DNA of 14,926 bases, taken from NCBI GenBank assembly GCA_038237235.1, contig JBBRYW010000077.1, forward strand, positions 1-14,926, read 5' to 3'. Within the stretch, counting starts at the first letter, position 1, and the number at the start of each line of letters is the position of its first letter. Positions 6,652-13,239 of the stretch are shown in pieces. The DNA comes from JBBRYW01 sp038237235 (GTDB lineage: Bacteria > Actinomycetota > Thermoleophilia > Gaiellales > Gaiellaceae). A model generated the notes under the pieces. The model did no database searches, had not been told where the DNA came from, and saw nothing but the letters and a program-made list of their open reading frames with translations. The position numbers and the translations under genes are program-made.

Positions 6652-7495
6652 TCGGATCGGGTTCCCGCGTGTCGCTGATCGTGTTCGTGGCGAGGTCTCG
6701 CGCACGAAGAACAGTCGCTGGTTGAATGCGCTAGCCCGTGCCGGCCTGATCGCGCAGGGAGCCTCGTTTGCGATCGTGGGCGTCCTCGCGATCAAGCTCG
6801 CGCTCGGTGACGGCGGCAAGGCGACGAGCCGGCAGGGAGCGCTTGCCTCGATGGCGCATCACACCTTCGGCAAGATCTTACTGGTCCTGCTTGCGATCGG
6901 CTTCGCCTGCTATGCGATCTGGCGCTTTGCCCAGACGTTCTTGGATAAGAACCACGAGGGCGACGGCATAAAGGGGCTGGCGAAGCGGGCCGGTTACTTC
7001 GGCCGCGGTGCGGTGTACAGCGGCCTCACCTTCACGACGATCAAGATCCTCACCGGCTCGGGCCAGCAGCAATCGCAGAACGCGAAGGCACACAAGACGA
7101 CCGCGACCGTCCTCTCGTGGCCCGGCGGAAAATGGATCGTTGGCATCGCAGGCCTGTGCCTCATCGGCGCCGGTCTCTACAACGGTTACCGCGGTGTCAC
7201 GAAGAAGTTCCTCGAGAAGTGGCGGACGGGGAAGATGAGCGAGACCGAGCGACACTGGGGTGAGCGCTCGGGCGTTGTCGGCCTGATAGCCCGAATGGTC
7301 GTCTTCGGCTTGATCGGGATCTTCGTCACGAAGGCGGCGATCGATTACAACTCCAAGGAGGCGATCGGCCTGGACGGCGCGCTCCAGAAGCTGGCCAATC
7401 ACAGCTACGGCTCGTGGCTGGTCGGCCTCGTCGCCGCCGGCCTGATCGCCTACGCCATCTTCTGCGCGTTCGAAGCCCGCTACCGCGAGGTCTGA
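6644..7495 (+). CDS. DUF1206 membrane protein
   Basis: This 283-residue protein is built from three copies of a two-helix unit (about residues 27-100, 115-190 and 207-283), the arrangement of DUF1206 proteins common in actinobacteria. Each unit begins with an R-x-G-x-x-A-x-G-like first helix (for example ARAGLIAQGASFAIVG) and ends with a second helix plus an aromatic/charged segment (CYAIWRF, LYNGYRG, AYAIFCAFEARY). Predicted membrane helices are near 33-53, 77-97, 118-137, 164-181, 211-231 and 257-277. The function of the family is not established. A clear Shine-Dalgarno (CAGGGAG, 6634-6640) precedes the ATG at 6644, which sits 8 bp inside the PAP2 gene, so the two membrane proteins are probably translated together. 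Confidence 0.9.
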   Translation: MSDRIGFPRVADRVRGEVSRTKNSRWLNALARAGLIAQGASFAIVGVLAIKLALGDGGKATSRQGALASMAHHTFGKILLVLLAIGFACYAIWRFAQTFLDKNHEGDGIKGLAKRAGYFGRGAVYSGLTFTTIKILTGSGQQQSQNAKAHKTTATVLSWPGGKWIVGIAGLCLIGAGLYNGYRGVTKKFLEKWRTGKMSETERHWGERSGVVGLIARMVVFGLIGIFVTKAAIDYNSKEAIGLDGALQKLANHSYGSWLVGLVAAGLIAYAIFCAFEARYREV

Positions 7496-7629
7496 CGGGC
7501 GCGAGCAGTTCCGATGCGAGTTACGCGGAGACGAAGTCGAAGTCGCAAGCCTTTCCAGGGCCCGAGCCGAAGGCGGCCGCCGATGCGGTCGCGTTCGCGC
7601 CGGTGGCGGAACTCGGGAGACAGGACACG

Positions 7630-8439
7630 CTAGCCTAGTTGCCAGAGCTTCCAGATCTGCCGCCGGTACGCCTCGTCGCCGTGCGATCGGGCATTGATGT
7701 ACCACTCGGCATCTTCGCCGAGGAGGACGCGGAGTGGTGTCGTTTCGTCTTCGATTGCGCGAACCACAGCTCCGGCCACCTCCTGTGGGTCGCCGAGTGG
7801 CCATGGCTCCTCGACCGATTGCATCCGCTGATAGGCGGCGTCGTACGGGCTGTTTCCTTCCCCGAGGCCGGGGCTCAGCTCGATCGAGTTTGCGATCGTC
7901 GTGTCGTACGAGCCGGGCTCGATGATGACGACACGGATTCCGAACGGCTCAAGCTCGTAGGCAAGTGCCTCCGAAAGTGCTTCCAGCGCAAATTTCGAGG
8001 CCGCATAGTGGCCCCAGAACGGGCCGGCAACGACGCGGCCGCTGATCGAGCTCATCTGAACCACGACGCCGCCCCGCTGCTGCCGCATGACCGGCAGGGC
8101 CGCCCGAATCACGCGGACGGCGCCGAGCACGTTGACGTCGAGCTCGCGCTGGATGCTCTCCACCGGCGTCTCCTCGACCGGCCCCCAAAGGACATAACCA
8201 GCGTTGTTGACGACGGCGTCGATTCTTCCCTCACGGTCGACGACCTGTGCCACGGCGCGGGTCACTGCGGCAGCGTCTGTCACGTCCAGCTCTAGCAGCG
8301 TGCAGGTTCGAGCCACCTCGGCGTCGGCGCCCGTGAGATCGCGCATGCTCGCGTAAACGCGGTGGCCGCTCTCAGCGAGGCGCAAACAGATCAGCTGGCC
8401 GAATCCCCGCGACGAACCCGTTACCAGGCAAACGGCCAC
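7630..8439 (-). CDS. short-chain dehydrogenase/reductase (classical SDR)
   Basis: This is a 269-residue NAD(P)-dependent oxidoreductase. The cofactor-binding TGSSRGFG is at 7-14 and NNAG at 78-81. The catalytic serine is in QMSSISG (most likely S131) and YAASK provides Y145 and K149. PGSYDT (175-180) follows, as in the family. The residue after the second strand (SMRD, 31-34) has an arginine that favours NADP, which is an inference. The C-terminal region after 185 is likely the substrate lid; the substrate is unknown. The GTG start at 8439 has TAGCGT 6 nt upstream. It is transcribed alone, divergently from the haem lipoprotein gene, and converges on the DUF1206 gene across 134 bp in which I see no gene. 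Confidence 0.92.
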   Translation of the reverse strand: MAVCLVTGSSRGFGQLICLRLAESGHRVYASMRDLTGADAEVARTCTLLELDVTDAAAVTRAVAQVVDREGRIDAVVNNAGYVLWGPVEETPVESIQRELDVNVLGAVRVIRAALPVMRQQRGGVVVQMSSISGRVVAGPFWGHYAASKFALEALSEALAYELEPFGIRVVIIEPGSYDTTIANSIELSPGLGEGNSPYDAAYQRMQSVEEPWPLGDPQEVAGAVVRAIEDETTPLRVLLGEDAEWYINARSHGDEAYRRQIWKLWQLG

Positions 8440-8445
8440 AGGGGG

Positions 8446-8451
8446 ACGCTA
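8446..8451 (-). promoter_or_regulatory. putative -10 element (TAGCGT) for leaderless SDR gene
   Basis: On the minus strand TAGCGT is followed by six bases and then the GTG start at 8439. The same hexamer precedes the operon starting at 5803. No Shine-Dalgarno is evident. Confidence 0.45.
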
Positions 8452-8524
8452 CAGCCGAAGCCCGCCCCCGGGCGCCAGGGCGAGACGTCCGGGTTAAAGA
8501 ATTCTGAACTCTCGAGACGGGCGC

Positions 8525-8553
8525 TTGCCTCCGGCTCGGACGGGGCATACCGT
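8525..8553 (+). promoter_or_regulatory. promoter of the haem-protein pair (TTGCCT - 17 bp - TACCGT)
   Basis: TTGCCT (8525-8530) and TACCGT (8548-8553) are separated by exactly 17 bp, the best -35/-10 pair in the window. The predicted transcription start falls on the in-frame GTG at 8560. A short AT-rich stretch with the palindrome AGAATTCT (8498-8505) lies just upstream and could be a protein-binding site. Confidence 0.55.
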
Positions 8554-8559
8554 TGGGCG

Positions 8560-9663
8560 GTGGAGTGGTCGAGAAGGCCTGAGGATGGGGCGCGCCGAGC
8601 GAGGGCGCTGTTGTCGAGGAAACTCGCCGCTCTCGTCGCGATCGCCTTGACGGTGGGGCTCGCGGCGGCCGGCTGCGGCGGCTCGTCCGGCAAGCCCGCC
8701 AAGGCGGTGCCCGTCCGCTTCGGTCAGGTCGAGCACGTCTTCGCGAAGTACCGCTGCGCTGCGTGCCACCCGGTCGTCAACCCCTCGCTCAACATGCGCC
8801 CGGGGCGCGCGTACGCGTCCCTCGTCGGCGTGCGCGCGGTCGAGGACCCGCGTCTCGTCCGTGTCGTGGCCGGCGACCCGGGCCGCAGTTTCCTCTTCGA
8901 GAAGATCGCCGGCGACCCGAAGCTCGGCGACGTCCCCGCGATCGGAGCGCGGATGCCGCAGGCTGCGCCCCGGATGGCCCAGTCCGACATCGACCTGGTC
9001 GCCGCCTGGATCAGGCAGGGCGCGAAGAACGCCCGCGGCAAGACCGTCTCGCCGAGCGTTCCGACACCGGGCTCGCCGGGGCCGTCGCCGGTCGGCGACC
9101 AAGCTTCGAGCCCGCGCGGCAATGCGACGATCGAAGGCGTCGTCGAGGACGGGCGTCACCGTCCGCTCGGCGGCGCGATCGTGACGCTGCTGCTGCGTGG
9201 CAAGAACCTACCCGGCGGCGAGGAGCATTACCGGGTCGCGGCCACCGACGCTCGCGGCCGGTACCGGCTGCCAAACGCTCCTGTCGGCCAGTACCTGCTG
9301 AAGGCCTACGCCTCGAAACGAATCTACGTCTCTCGCATCGTGGCCCTCGAGCAGGACGCGGTCGCGACCGTCGACTTCGGGCTGCCCGACCGGGTCATCC
9401 CGAATCCCGTCGTCGCGAGCCCGCACGTGGAACGAACGGCGAGCGGCACCGACCTGTCGATGATTGTCCGGGGCAACTCGCTCGATCCCAACTACACGCT
9501 CGCGGTCAACCCCGACGCGGGGCTCGTGTTCGAGCTGCATCGCCCGGACGGCGGGCCGGGACTCTGGAAGCGCTCCATTTCGAAGCGGCTGCCGGGACGC
9601 TGGATCTTTCTCGCTGTCGACCACCAGTGCAACATCAGCAGCTTCGCAACGGTCTCGGGCTAG
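8560..9663 (+). CDS. exported lipoprotein with CxxCH haem site and carboxypeptidase-regulatory-like domain
   Basis: This is a 367-residue protein if the leaderless GTG at 8560 is used; a TTG at 8611 with GAGGG upstream gives 350 residues and a shorter signal peptide. The hydrophobic core and lipobox (LAAAGC) put the lipidated cysteine at C39. A single haem-attachment site, CAACH (66-70), begins a cytochrome c-like domain that ends with GARMP (M132, a possible axial ligand) and a DIDLVAAWIRQGA helix, as in planctomycete-type cytochromes. A Pro/Ser linker (about 160-188) leads to a beta-sandwich resembling carboxypeptidase regulatory domains (188-275: IEGVVEDG, then TDARGRYRLPNAPVGQY). The last about 90 residues contain SLDPNYTLAVNPD and a final VDHQCNISSF, which I do not recognise. 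It probably sits on the outer face of the membrane in electron transfer. The next gene is a paralogue. Confidence 0.85.
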   Translation: MEWSRRPEDGARRARALLSRKLAALVAIALTVGLAAAGCGGSSGKPAKAVPVRFGQVEHVFAKYRCAACHPVVNPSLNMRPGRAYASLVGVRAVEDPRLVRVVAGDPGRSFLFEKIAGDPKLGDVPAIGARMPQAAPRMAQSDIDLVAAWIRQGAKNARGKTVSPSVPTPGSPGPSPVGDQASSPRGNATIEGVVEDGRHRPLGGAIVTLLLRGKNLPGGEEHYRVAATDARGRYRLPNAPVGQYLLKAYASKRIYVSRIVALEQDAVATVDFGLPDRVIPNPVVASPHVERTASGTDLSMIVRGNSLDPNYTLAVNPDAGLVFELHRPDGGPGLWKRSISKRLPGRWIFLAVDHQCNISSFATVSG

Positions 9664-10019
9664 CGGCGGCGGCGCTCGCGCTTGCGCTTGCGGCTGTCGT
9701 CCTGCTCGTAACGGCGCGGTCGGGCACCTCGGCGGCCGTCTCGTTCGGCGGCGACGTGCAGCCGATCTTCGATCGCAAGTGCACGTCCTGCCACCCGGTC
9801 GCCTATCCGTACCTCGACCTGCGTCCGGGGCGCTCGTACACGCAGCTGGTGGGCGTCGTCTCGCCGCTCGCGCCCGCCTTCGAGCGCGTGCTGCCGGGGC
9901 GGCCCGACCTCTCGTACCTGCTCACGCACGTCCCCGATCCCTCCCGCCGGCACCTGCTCAGCAGCCGCGAGCGGAGGGTGATTGCGCGCTGGATCGCGCG
10001 CGGAGCGCGAAACGATTAG
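9627..10019 (+). CDS. small membrane-anchored or exported CxxCH haem protein
   Basis: This 130-residue protein starts at GTG 9627, 37 bp inside the upstream gene, the only start that keeps the whole N-terminal hydrophobic helix (about 11-30, LGLAAAALALALAAVVLLV). There is no lipobox, so it is an anchor or a weakly cleaved signal. SFGGDVQPIFDRKCTSCH (39-56) is the classic lead-in to the haem site of planctomycete-type cytochrome c domains. It shares CHPV and RPGRxY with the upstream protein. It has no methionine after residue 1, so a Met sixth ligand is impossible; H101 or H109 could replace it, or the haem may be five-coordinate. It ends in RRVIARWIARGAR, the usual last helix. The two genes are surely co-transcribed; a partner oxidase or dehydrogenase is not visible here. 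Confidence 0.85.
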   Translation: MQHQQLRNGLGLAAAALALALAAVVLLVTARSGTSAAVSFGGDVQPIFDRKCTSCHPVAYPYLDLRPGRSYTQLVGVVSPLAPAFERVLPGRPDLSYLLTHVPDPSRRHLLSSRERRVIARWIARGARND

Positions 10020-10021
10020 CC

Positions 10022-10038
10022 GGAGCGGGCCTCGCTCC
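10022..10038 (+). terminator. hairpin after the haem-protein operon
   Basis: GGAGCG (10022-10027) and CGCTCC (10033-10038) form a perfect 6-bp stem with a 5-nt loop directly after the stop at 10019. No T-run follows, so it may be a rho-independent-like stop of the U-less actinobacterial kind or only an mRNA 3' end. Confidence 0.4.
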
Positions 10039-10134
10039 TCTGGGCCGCGCAGGCGCCTCCGCTGGCGTGCCGCTGGTACCGCTCGCGCGGCGAGGAGCGG
10101 GATCGTGAGTCCCAAGGATCCACCGCCGGCTTCG

Positions 10135-10140
10135 TAGACT
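10135..10140 (+). promoter_or_regulatory. putative -10 element (TAGACT) for the SRPBCC gene
   Basis: TAGACT matches TANNNT and is followed by six bases and the GTG at 10147. This spacing is why I prefer 10147 to the adjacent GTG at 10144. Confidence 0.45.
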
Positions 10141-10146
10141 TGGGTG

Positions 10147-10710
10147 GTGAACCGGGCGATTCTCACCCTCGCGGCGTCTCTTGCCGGCCGGCGTCTCTAT
10201 CGCCTCTATGCGGCCGGCGCGATCACGGTCGATCTCGGTGTCGGGAGGACCGTTCAGCTGCTCGGCCCCGTCACGCGGCGGATCGCCGCGCCACGTGAGC
10301 TTGTCTTCGATGTGATCTCGGCGCCCTATCTCGGCCGGACGCCGCGCTCGCTCGAGCAGAAGCTACAGGTCTGGGAGCGGGGCTCGGACATGGTTCTCGC
10401 CGCGCATTTCACGCCGGTCAAGTGCGGCCTGACGACCACGGTCGAGACGGTGCGTTTCGAGCGGCCGGAGCGGGTGCTGTTTCGCGTCGTGCGCGGTCCG
10501 GTACCGCATGTCGCCGAGTCGTTCGCGCTCGCGGAAGTCGAGGACGGGACCGAGCTGATCTGGGAGGGTGAGCTTGGCACCGATTTGTGGGCGCTCGGTG
10601 CCTGGTGGGGCGGCCGCGTCGCGCTAGCGTGGACGAAGGCGGTCCAGGCGTCGCTCGAGGAGATCGCTGCCGAGTCCGAGCGGCGAGCGACGCGGGCTCG
10701 CAGAGCCTGA
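10147..10710 (+). CDS. SRPBCC (START/Bet v 1-like) domain protein
   Basis: This 187-residue protein has a hydrophobic/basic N-terminal stretch (1-27, AILTLAASLAGRRLYRLYAAG) and then a polyketide-cyclase/SRPBCC fold: ITRRIAAPRELVFDVISAPYLGR-like start (about 43-65), strands with TTTVETVRFERPERVLFRV (about 97-115) and the final amphipathic helix (about 158-187). Such domains form a cavity for hydrophobic ligands and occur in cyclases, lipid carriers and stress proteins; no catalytic residue is diagnostic. The N-terminal helix might associate with the membrane. It follows the haem-protein operon by 127 bp and appears to have its own promoter, so a functional link is not established. Confidence 0.8.
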   Translation: MNRAILTLAASLAGRRLYRLYAAGAITVDLGVGRTVQLLGPVTRRIAAPRELVFDVISAPYLGRTPRSLEQKLQVWERGSDMVLAAHFTPVKCGLTTTVETVRFERPERVLFRVVRGPVPHVAESFALAEVEDGTELIWEGELGTDLWALGAWWGGRVALAWTKAVQASLEEIAAESERRATRARRA

Positions 10711-10925
10711 TCGGGTTCCGGGCCGCGTCTCCGTGTAGAGCCCGTTCGCTCTGGCCGGGATGCCCGCTTCGCGCCTGGCTCGGGCGATCCCCCACGGAGG
10801 CCGACCGCCGCACACTGGCGCGGCCGCGCAGACGACGTTCGGCGGCTGGTCGGCCGCAGCCGCGACCGGCACTTGCAGACGCTGTGGCGCTCGCCTCCGC
10901 CGGTAGTGCGCTCGGTGCGTCCGGC
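10711..10925. other. gap between convergent SRPBCC and SMP-30 genes
   Basis: I see no gene or RNA in these 215 bp. A weak hairpin (AGAGC 10737-10741 / GCTCT 10748-10752, 6-nt loop) could help end transcription from either side. Open frames run through the gap but are arginine-rich and resemble no protein I know. Confidence 0.4.
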
Positions 10926-11834
10926 TCACGCGGCGTCCGCGCCCCCCGTGCGGCCGAAGACGCGGGCCGGCCGCCCCCTGACGCCCGGGCGGGCGCGGAA
11001 GAGTGCGCCCGCGTACGGCTGCTCCCACAGCTCCTGCTCCGACAGGCCGCTCCTGGCCGAGGTGATATAGAGCTCGTCGAGGTTCTCCCCGCCGAAGGCG
11101 CAGCTCGTCACACGCGCGGCCAGCACGTCGATGCTCGTGTCGAGCGTGCCGTCGGGGGCGTAGCGGCGAACGCACGAGCCTCCCCAGAGCGCGACCAGAG
11201 GAAGCCCTCCTCGTCCACGGTCATCCCGTCCGGCAGCCCGGCCTCGATCGAGATGTCGATCAGGCGCCGGCGGTTCTCGATCGATCCCGAACCGGGGTCG
11301 TAGGCGAATGCGTCGACGCCGCCCGCGCCGCTGTCTATGAAGTACATCGTGCGATCGTCGAGCGACCAGTCGAGACCGTTCGAGATCGTCAGGCCCTCAA
11401 GCACCTTGACGACGCCGCCGTCCGTCTCGAGGCGTACAGCGCACCCGCGCCCGGCGCGCGCAGTCGAGCGCCATCGTCCCGGCCCAGAACCGGCCGGCGC
11501 TGTCGCACTTGCCGTCGTTCATGCGACTTCGCGGCTCCTCGAGCTCCACCTCGCGAACCAGTCGAGCCGGCCCGGCCTCGTCCTCGAGCACGCCGAAGCC
11601 ATCCCGCAGGGCACGCACGAGACCGCCCTCCGCCCGCGGCGCGACCGAGCCGACGGGCTGCCCGGCGGCGATGCTCTGGTCGCGCCCTGTCGTCGGGTCG
11701 AAGCGATGGACTACCCCGCCCGGGATGTCTATCCAGACGAGCATCCTCGAGACGGCGTCCCAGACGGGGTCTTCGCCGACGTCCGCGCGCGCGTCCAGCA
11801 CGACCTCCACATGCCCCAGCACGGCTCGGCTCAC
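10926..11834 (-). pseudogene. SMP-30/gluconolactonase/LRE-family gene with three frameshifts
   Basis: Joined across three frames, this encodes about 300 residues, the full length of the regucalcin/lactonase beta-propeller family that hydrolyses sugar lactones. All four metal-site segments are present: GEDPVWD, RMNDGKCD, ISNGLDWSLD and LPDGMTVDEEG. Single missing bases are needed near 11449-11460, at about 11434 (in GALY|RLETDGG) and at about 11195 (FLW|VALWGGS). The propeller then runs to GALFRARPGVRG and stops at 10926. The GTG at 11834 forms a GTGA overlap with the stop of the ABC gene, so I take it as the start; GTG at 11810 is the alternative. The total length is otherwise normal, so these are either recent mutations or base-calling errors. 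Confidence 0.8.
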
Positions 11835-12280
11835 GAGGCGCAGGCCTGCGGTGCATCGCGGCCCCTCGTCTGCGCGTCGGGTGCCCGCCGGTGGAAGAGC
11901 GGATGGTGGCAGGCCGCCGAGTGGCCGCCGCCGTAGAGTGGCCGCCGCCGTAGGAGACGAGCGGCGGCTCCTCGCGCGCGCAGATCTCGGTCGCATACAG
12001 GCCCTTGGGTGGAAGAGGCATCCCGTCGGCGGCGAGATCGGGCTTGGGACGTCGCCCTCTAGGATGATCTGCTCGCGGCGTGCGGAGAGCTCGGGACGGG
12101 ATCGGCACGGCCGAGAGGAGCGTTTCGGTGTACGGATGGATCGGCCGCAGGTAAAGCTCCTCCGCCGGCGACAACTCGACGATCTTGCCCAGGTACATGA
12201 CGGCGATCCGGTCGGAGACGTGTCGCCCGACACCGAAGGTCGTGCGCGATGAACACGTACGTCAGCTCCAGCTCGTCCTT
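11831..12280 (-). pseudogene. C-terminal fragment of oligopeptide/dipeptide ABC transporter ATPase (OppF/DppF type), frameshifted
   Basis: Only the last third of the ATPase remains. It begins at KDELELTYVFIAHD, which contains the switch histidine, and continues through HVSDRIAVMYLGKIVELSP, PIHPYTETLLSAVPIP, LEGDVPSPISPPTGCLFHPR and ATEICAREEPPL, the oligo_HPY signature of peptide importers. Walker A, the ABC signature and Walker B are absent. Reading it needs four corrections: one base too many near 12238, two bases missing near 12096, one missing near 12002, and a 17-bp tandem duplication at 11919-11952. After the duplication the frame ends at a TGA (11831-11833). No permease or binding-protein gene is nearby in this window. 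The 5' end abuts the truncated peptidase gene. Confidence 0.85.
11919..11952. repeat. 17-bp perfect tandem duplication
   Basis: GAGTGGCCGCCGCCGTA occurs twice in direct succession (11919-11935 and 11936-11952). Removing one copy restores the reading YGGGHSAACHHPL at the C-terminus of the ABC ATPase; as it stands 17 bp shifts the frame. Confidence 0.9.
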
Positions 12281-13239
12281 ACTCGACGAGCTCCGCCTCG
12301 CCCGTCTCGGTGTCGACGAGCTCGAGCCCGCTCGCACCGGCGGCAAACGAGTGCCAGAGGGCGCGGCGGTCGTCGAGCCAGACGGGTGCGCCAGGTCTTG
12401 GTCGGGCACGGACGGCAGGTCGTCCGTCAGCTGCCTTGTCGTCCCGGAGGTGAGCTCGAGCAGGAACAGGTCTGGGTGCAGCGTGTGCCCCGGATCGGCG
12501 GCGACCAGAAGCCGGTCGCCCGCGGGCGACCACGCCCAGCTCTCGACGCGGCCGTCCTCGGGCGTCACCGGCCGCACCTCACTCGATGCGAGATCGACCA
12601 CGCAGAGCTGTGAGGCGCCGAGCTCGCCCCTTCCAACCCGGACGGCGAGCCGGCCCGAGTCGGGCGACCATTGCGGCGAGACGTGGTCGACCAGCTCGGT
12701 CGTGACGCGGCGGCGCTCGCCGCTTCGGACGCCGACCACGAACACGTGCGGGCGCCGGTCGCCGACGTACCCGCGGCCGTCGGGCTTGTAGTCGAGCCGC
12801 CGGGTCACGCGCACTCTCGGCGCTCCTTGCGGCGGCCCGCTCTCGTCCGGATCGTCCGGGTCGTAGTCGGTGGTGTACGCGAGGCTGCGTCCGTCTGGCG
12901 ACCACGTGAGTTCGTCGATGCCCTGCGCATGAGCCGTGACGAGTCGGCGGTCCTCCGTCGCGTCGATCGGCGCGACGAAGATCGCGACCCCCTCGCCCTG
13001 CCGGGCTGTGAAGGCGAACGACCGGCCGTCGGGCGACCAGCGGGCGCCGCGCCCCGGACGAGCTCGCGGTCGTCGCTCCCGTCGACGTCGCAAACCCGGA
13101 TCTCGCTCCGCGGCTCCTTCGTCTCGGCGTCCACCGTCTGCAGCGTGTAGAGGATCCAGCCGCCGTCCGGCGAGATCTGGGGGTCGCTCGCGTTAGCCGT
13201 CCCATAGGCGAGCAGCTCGGGGGTCAGCGGCTCGGTCAT
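12279..13239 (-). pseudogene. S9-family peptidase (acylaminoacyl-peptidase-like), N-terminal propeller only, frameshifted
   Basis: This is the N-terminal beta-propeller of a prolyl-oligopeptidase-family enzyme. The ATG at 13239 starts MTEPLTPELLAYG and overlaps the asparaginase stop in ATGA. Propeller blades are marked by ISPDGGWILYTLQTV, WSPDGRSFAFTARQG, WSPDGRSLAYTTD, WSPDSGRLAVRVG and WSPAGDRLLVAAD. One indel near 13047-13060 and one missing base near 12385 split it into three frames. After GLELVDTETGEAELVE the frame stops at TAA (12279-12281), about 320 codons in. The alpha/beta-hydrolase domain with GxSxG, Asp and His, normally another 250-300 residues, is missing, so the product cannot be an active peptidase. 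ABC-transporter sequence begins at the same point. Confidence 0.88.

Noticed and set aside
10587..11303. Plus-strand frame of 238 codons spanning the SRPBCC end and the SMP-30 gene
   Set aside because: It is out of frame with SRPBCC and antisense to recognisable SMP-30 sequence. Its composition is arginine/alanine-rich with no motif.
11100..13060. Programmed frameshifting as an explanation for the split frames
   Set aside because: There are at least nine sites, of different sizes and directions, without slippery heptamers or a shared context. Mutation or sequence error is far simpler.
12059..13093. A single 344-residue peptidase-ABC fusion protein, since one frame stays open across the junction
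   Set aside because: That frame leaves the peptidase reading at about 12385 and the ABC reading after FIAHD. In between and after it is arginine/serine-rich nonsense, so it is an accidental open frame, not a functional fusion.
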